The notes under the pieces: generated by a model | What the model was told of the DNA's origin: nothing | What the model saw: the letters and a program-made list of their open reading frames with translations, nothing else | The model's database searches: none | NCBI GenBank assembly: GCA_013042825.1 | Contig: JABDPL010000137.1 | Location: forward strand, 1-17,267 | DNA: 17,267 nucleotides | Direction of reading: 5' to 3' | Origin: Flavobacteriaceae bacterium | GTDB taxonomy: Bacteria; Bacteroidota; Bacteroidia; Flavobacteriales; Flavobacteriaceae | Made by a program: the position numbers and the translations under genes | Part shown: positions 13,754 to 17,267 of the stretch, piece after piece | How positions within the stretch are numbered: the stretch's first letter is position 1 | How the letters are laid out: each line of letters opens with the position of its first letter

Positions 13754-16387
13754 ATGAGAAAAATTACTCAAATGCTGCTAGTGATTGCGGCATTTTTATT
13801 TTCAGCTTCATCAGTAGCGCAGAGTACAGTAACCGGGACGGTTGTTGGCTCTGATTTGAATGCTCCGCTTCCCGGAGCCAATGTTATTGAAAGGGGAACC
13901 TCGAATGGTGCTTCTACCGATTTCGACGGAAACTTTTCATTAAATACCGAAGCGACCTCAGGTTCAATCGTCGTGTCCTTTGTGGGATACGGATCGCTGA
14001 TCCTTTCGTTTGACGGAGACACAGATTTCGGAACGATAACGCTTGATCCTGACAATACCCTTGAAGAGGTTGTCGTGATCGGATCGGGGGTAATCGACCT
14101 TGCGGAAAACAGGCAAACCCCAATCGCAGTGTCAACTGTAACGCGATCGGAAATCCAGGAAAAGGCGATTGGAAACGTCGAAGTTCCTGAGATCATTAAA
14201 AACACCCCGTCGGTTTTCGTTTCCGGTCAAACCGGTTTCGGTGACGGACAATTATTCCTGAGGGGATTCGATAACTCGAATATCGCCGTGCTTTTAAATG
14301 GTCAGCCGGGTAATGCCCAGGAGGACGGACGGATCTTCTGGTCGAACTGGGCCGGTGTTACCGACATCGCTAATGGTGTTCAGGTACAACGTGGATTGGG
14401 ATCTTCTAAATTGGCGATCTCATCTGTTGGTGGTACAATGAACATCGTGATGAAGGCAGCCGACAGGAATAAAGGCGGATTTATCCGGTTCATGGGTGGT
14501 AACGACAGTTATGTTAAAGGTACAGTTGCTTACGATACCGGTATGAATGACAAAGGCTGGGCTTTTTCTGTGTTACTTGACCACTGGCAGGCCCACCGTA
14601 AATGGTCTAAAGGTACGTTCGGCCAGGGGCAGAACTATTACTTCGCGGTTGGATATAAGCCAAACGATACACATGCCTTAAACTTCCTGATCACAGGTGC
14701 TCCACAGTTCCACGGAAACAAATGGTCACAAAGATTAAGTACTTTGGAAAGAGATCCCAAGTTCAACCAGCACTGGGGTTACACCGAAGGCTTCGATTCT
14801 GACAGAGAAACCTATACTTCTGAGATCGATTCGGAAAGACGTAACTATTACCACAAACCGGTTGCGAACCTGAACTGGGACTGGGACATTAATGAAACCA
14901 CCCAGTTATCCTCCGTATTGTATGCCTCATGGGGTCGTGGTGGTGGTACCGGACCCAGAGGAGATGGTAGAGTTCGCACATCCGACGGACAGGTTGACTA
15001 TTATGGAATCGAGCAACAGCATCTGGGTGATCCTGATGGTATCGGTAACTCAGGAGATTATTTCATCCTTGACGATGGAGAAGAAGAAGGAAACTACATC
15101 AGAAGAGCTTCTGTAAACAATCACCAGTGGTATGGTTTGGTATCAAACCTGTCTACAGAGTTCGGCGAGAACTGGGATTTCAACGTTGGTGTTGATCTTC
15201 GTATGTATACAGGAGACCACTTCCGCCAGATAGTAGATCTTTACGGTTTATCAGGATGGGCCAATGACAACGTTGATGATACTGTGGTAACAGCTACATT
15301 CGACGCCGACCCATGGGCTGCACTTTCTAACTTCGCCGATGGCAATGAACGAATAGATTATGACTATTCAGAGGATATCAATTATCAGGGTGTATTTACC
15401 CAGGTTGAGTATGCTACTGAAAAGTTCAGTGCGTTCTTCCAGGGGGCATTATCCAATCAATCCTATCAACGTGAAGGGCGATTTTCAGACATCGGCAATT
15501 CTGATAAGAAGAATATTACAGGGTATAATGTAAAAGGGGGTGTTTCATATAATATCGAAAACACCCACAAACTTTTTGCAAACGGTGGTTATTATTCGCG
15601 TCAGCCTTTCCTGGATAATATCTTTGAAAACATCCGACGGTCTAATAATTACATCCAGCCAGATGTCGAGAATGAAGACATCACCGGAATTGAGTTGGGT
15701 TACCAGCTTAATGCCGGCGACTTCAAAGCCAATATTAACTTCTATTATACCGATTGGGATAATAGAACAATCTTATCTGGAGGTTCTCTTGATTTGAATT
15801 CAGTTCCTACCCCGAACGATGATAGTGATGATACCGATGTCAATTTCTTCGACAGAGGCGTGCGTCAGGTACACAGAGGATTTGAATTAGAAACCTTCTA
15901 CAACCCAAGTAATGCAGTTCGACTAAATGGTTATGTATCTGCAGGTAGCTTCGAGTATAAGGGTACAATTCAGCGTGATATTTATAATGACGACACAGGC
16001 CAGTTCATCGGTTCAGAAGAAACCAATGACCTTACTGGTGTTAAGATCACAACCGTACCTCAGTTCACCGCAGGTTTGGGTGCCAGAGTACGTGTTACCG
16101 ATGGGTTGAGCCTTGATGGCAACGTTAACTATCGTGCAGGGAATTATCTGGATGAGATCGACTTTAGCGACTCCTCGCCACAGACACAGAACGTAGGACG
16201 GGTAACCGATTACTCAATCACAGATCTTGGTTTGACCTATGATTTCCAATTGAGTGGACAAGAACTTACTTTCCGTGCAAACGTATTCAACGTGTTCGAC
16301 GCGGTCAGGTTGCAACGTACAGACGTATTCGGATATATATTTACAAACGGTAGAACTTACAACGCTTCTATGCGATACAGGTTCTAA
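13754..16387 (+). CDS. TonB-dependent outer-membrane receptor with carboxypeptidase-regulatory-like domain
   Basis: The 877-residue product has a signal peptide (MRKITQMLLVIAAFLFSASS, cleaved near VAQ at 23) and then a carboxypeptidase-D regulatory-like domain (about 25-97, TVTGTVVGSDLNAPLPGANV and FDGNFSL), common in Bacteroidota receptors. LEEVVVIGSG (103-112) leads into the plug, which contains FLRGFDNSNIAVLLNG and VQRGLGSSKLAISSVGGTMNI (to about 235). The rest is a 22-strand-type barrel ending in YNASMRYRF with a C-terminal aromatic residue. Acidic stretches such as DDGEEEGN and NDDSDDTD probably lie in extracellular loops. It takes up an unknown ligand using TonB/ExbBD energy. No SusD partner lies next to it, which argues for a siderophore or metal-type receptor over a SusC glycan transporter, though this is inference. 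It is a single-gene unit with its own promoter and terminator. Confidence 0.95.
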   Translation: MRKITQMLLVIAAFLFSASSVAQSTVTGTVVGSDLNAPLPGANVIERGTSNGASTDFDGNFSLNTEATSGSIVVSFVGYGSLILSFDGDTDFGTITLDPDNTLEEVVVIGSGVIDLAENRQTPIAVSTVTRSEIQEKAIGNVEVPEIIKNTPSVFVSGQTGFGDGQLFLRGFDNSNIAVLLNGQPGNAQEDGRIFWSNWAGVTDIANGVQVQRGLGSSKLAISSVGGTMNIVMKAADRNKGGFIRFMGGNDSYVKGTVAYDTGMNDKGWAFSVLLDHWQAHRKWSKGTFGQGQNYYFAVGYKPNDTHALNFLITGAPQFHGNKWSQRLSTLERDPKFNQHWGYTEGFDSDRETYTSEIDSERRNYYHKPVANLNWDWDINETTQLSSVLYASWGRGGGTGPRGDGRVRTSDGQVDYYGIEQQHLGDPDGIGNSGDYFILDDGEEEGNYIRRASVNNHQWYGLVSNLSTEFGENWDFNVGVDLRMYTGDHFRQIVDLYGLSGWANDNVDDTVVTATFDADPWAALSNFADGNERIDYDYSEDINYQGVFTQVEYATEKFSAFFQGALSNQSYQREGRFSDIGNSDKKNITGYNVKGGVSYNIENTHKLFANGGYYSRQPFLDNIFENIRRSNNYIQPDVENEDITGIELGYQLNAGDFKANINFYYTDWDNRTILSGGSLDLNSVPTPNDDSDDTDVNFFDRGVRQVHRGFELETFYNPSNAVRLNGYVSAGSFEYKGTIQRDIYNDDTGQFIGSEETNDLTGVKITTVPQFTAGLGARVRVTDGLSLDGNVNYRAGNYLDEIDFSDSSPQTQNVGRVTDYSITDLGLTYDFQLSGQELTFRANVFNVFDAVRLQRTDVFGYIFTNGRTYNASMRYRF

Positions 16388-16406
16388 ACCAGATAATATC
16401 AGTCAT

Positions 16407-16439
16407 AAAAAACCTCTTCCACATGGAAGAGGTTTTTTT
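16407..16439 (+). terminator. Strong rho-independent terminator after the TonB receptor
   Basis: Six A residues plus CCTCTTCC (16407-16420) pair with GGAAGAGG plus T residues (16425-16438) across a 4-base ACAT loop. The T run extends to 16439. It lies 19 bases after the receptor stop. The A tract on the left would make it work in both directions. Confidence 0.9.
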
Positions 16440-16454
16440 ATGGCAGGTATTGAT

Positions 16455-16462
16455 TATCTTTG
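16455..16462 (+). promoter_or_regulatory. Bacteroidota -7 promoter element for the small membrane protein
   Basis: TATCTTTG is an exact TAnnTTTG match 19 bases before the ATG at 16482. The -33 region falls in the T run of the preceding terminator, with no clean TTTG. The implied leader is only about 13 bases. Confidence 0.55.
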
Positions 16463-16481
16463 CCACAGTAAAATTGAAATC

Positions 16482-16916
16482 ATGTACGAAACACTGAAAT
16501 ATCTGCATTCCTACTGGGCCTTTATGGTTCTTTTAGTATTGATCGTGGCTGTGGTAAACGCCCTGATGCGTTCCGGTAAAACCTATTCTGAAAAGTCATT
16601 CAGGATCGCCCTGTTCGGGTTGATCGTATCTCATATACAATTGATCCTTGGTCTGGTATTGTATTTTGTATCGCCTATGTTCGATCTTTGGAATACGCTT
16701 GGAAGCGGTGTCATGAAGGACGCTAATGCCCGATTATATCTGGTGGAGCATCCGCTGGTCAATATCATTGCCATCGCATTGATTACCATAGGATATTCCA
16801 GGCATAAAAAGCAAGTAGAGTCCTCAAAAAAATATCGCACGATAATGATTTTCTATGCCCTCGGACTGGTATTCCTGCTCTCGCGTATTCCCTGGGATGT
16901 CTGGCCTTCGTTTTAG
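16482..16916 (+). CDS. Small four-helix integral membrane protein of unknown function
   Basis: The 144-residue product has four clear membrane segments, at about 10-28, 41-63, 91-106 and 119-136, and a short polar loop before the third. Three histidines lie at the edges of or inside the membrane segments (His9, His51, His90), an arrangement that could bind heme or a metal, although this is only inference. I do not recognise a characterised family. Similar small membrane proteins are widespread in Flavobacteriaceae as hypothetical proteins. The ATG at 16482 is chosen because it follows a -7 promoter element and a terminator. The in-frame ATG at 16254 would run through the receptor gene and the terminator. 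It is probably monocistronic. The stop is 7 bases from the stop of the convergent nuclease-family gene. Confidence 0.8.
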   Translation: MYETLKYLHSYWAFMVLLVLIVAVVNALMRSGKTYSEKSFRIALFGLIVSHIQLILGLVLYFVSPMFDLWNTLGSGVMKDANARLYLVEHPLVNIIAIALITIGYSRHKKQVESSKKYRTIMIFYALGLVFLLSRIPWDVWPSF

Positions 16917-16923
16917 AACGCGG

Positions 16924-17267
16924 CTATTGGGTGATTTCCTTTATAAGGGTTACATAAACCGGAAAATGATCACTGAAACCATTGGTAAAGGTGCCGTCGG
17001 CGAAACTTCTGAAAGGATAACCCTTCCATCGGCCCTTTCTGTTGGTCAGGTAATTTTTGTTGAATATCCCGGCTTTGTAAAACCTGTAGGATGAATAGTC
17101 CTTTTCCAAAAGGGGTTGGGTAAACAGGATCTGATCGAACAAACTCCAACCATCGCGATAGGCATTGGTTCCGAGTCCTTTCTTGGCCATGTTCTCCATA
17201 GGATTGTAAATGCCCTTTAACTCCACCTTTTGCCTTTTTCTCTCAGCTTTCAGCACATCCTTTACAC
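16924..17267 (-). CDS. Endonuclease/exonuclease/phosphatase-family protein, C-terminal part
   Basis: The frame is open from the right edge of the window to a TAG at 16924-16926, giving 113 residues with no start, so the gene begins outside the window. The end shows FSDHFPVYV, the SDH(x)P catalytic motif of the DNase I-like endonuclease/exonuclease/phosphatase fold, with its general-base His. WSLFDQILFTQ upstream fits the conserved strand before it. Members cleave phosphodiester or phosphate-monoester bonds in DNA, RNA or lipids, and the substrate here is unknown. An in-frame GTG at 17254 is not taken as the start because the open frame and the missing N-terminal metal-binding half show truncation. 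It is convergent with the small membrane protein. Confidence 0.82.
   Translation of the reverse strand, partial: VKDVLKAERKRQKVELKGIYNPMENMAKKGLGTNAYRDGWSLFDQILFTQPLLEKDYSSYRFYKAGIFNKNYLTNRKGRWKGYPFRSFADGTFTNGFSDHFPVYVTLIKEITQ

Noticed and set aside
13768..14205. 145-codon minus-strand open frame opposite the start of the TonB receptor
   Set aside because: It is antisense to the signal peptide and plug of a clear receptor, has low-complexity Ser/Thr/Pro-rich content, and has no promoter.
16254..16481. Longer start for the small membrane protein at 16254
   Set aside because: The extra 76 codons lie in another frame of the TonB receptor gene and run through its terminator.
1..17267. CRISPR array, tRNA, insertion sequence, prophage or defence island
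   Set aside because: No regularly spaced repeats, cloverleaf-like segment, transposase or phage protein was seen. All coding space is accounted for by the listed genes.

Overview
The window reads as an ordinary chromosomal segment of a member of the Bacteroidota, most likely a marine-type Flavobacteriaceae. The reasons are: four intergenic matches to the Bacteroidota -7 promoter element TAnnTTTG, weak or absent Shine-Dalgarno sequences, a TonB-dependent receptor with an N-terminal carboxypeptidase-regulatory-like domain, signal peptides ending in '-AQ', and strong family resemblance of the housekeeping proteins. No tRNA, rRNA, CRISPR array, insertion sequence or phage gene was seen, and no gap between genes exceeds about 160 bp.

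Layout. (1) 1-375 (+) is the 3' end of an unrecognised gene. It runs convergently into a minus-strand pair, 2224 to 381: rimK (ATP-grasp glutamate ligase) followed, with a 4-base ATGA overlap, by an aspartoacylase/succinylglutamate-desuccinylase-type zinc hydrolase. (2) Divergent from rimK, uvrC (2308-4101) is followed after 3 bases by a patatin-like phospholipase fused to a POTRA and outer-membrane beta-barrel (4105-6318). (3) A two-gene tyrosine-catabolism unit, homogentisate dioxygenase then 4-hydroxyphenylpyruvate dioxygenase (6470-8797), ends at a clear intrinsic terminator. (4) A second, very tight operon (8945-13594) encodes an exported DUF3108-type protein, tryptophan 2,3-dioxygenase, an M23 peptidase lipoprotein and glucose-6-phosphate isomerase, with gaps of 3, 0 and 0 bases. 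(5) A TonB-dependent receptor (13754-16387) has its own promoter, an upstream cluster of GTTAA half-sites, and a strong terminator. (6) A small four-helix membrane protein (16482-16916) has its own promoter and converges on the 3' part of an endonuclease/exonuclease/phosphatase-family gene that runs off the right edge.

How the genes work together. HPPD and HGD perform consecutive steps of tyrosine breakdown (4-hydroxyphenylpyruvate to homogentisate to maleylacetoacetate). Tryptophan 2,3-dioxygenase opens the kynurenine route but sits in the next transcription unit. RimK with a zinc hydrolase may form a modification and de-modification pair, which is inference. UvrC, PGI and the M23 peptidase are general repair, central carbon and cell-wall functions.

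I do not see an obviously new defence or mobile system. The most interesting points are the translationally coupled rimK/M14-like pair, the replaced zinc-ligand histidine (HxC) in the M23 peptidase, the patatin-barrel fusion, the GTTAA cluster before the TonB receptor, the promoter overlapping a terminator at 8823-8870, and a possibly leaderless uvrC.
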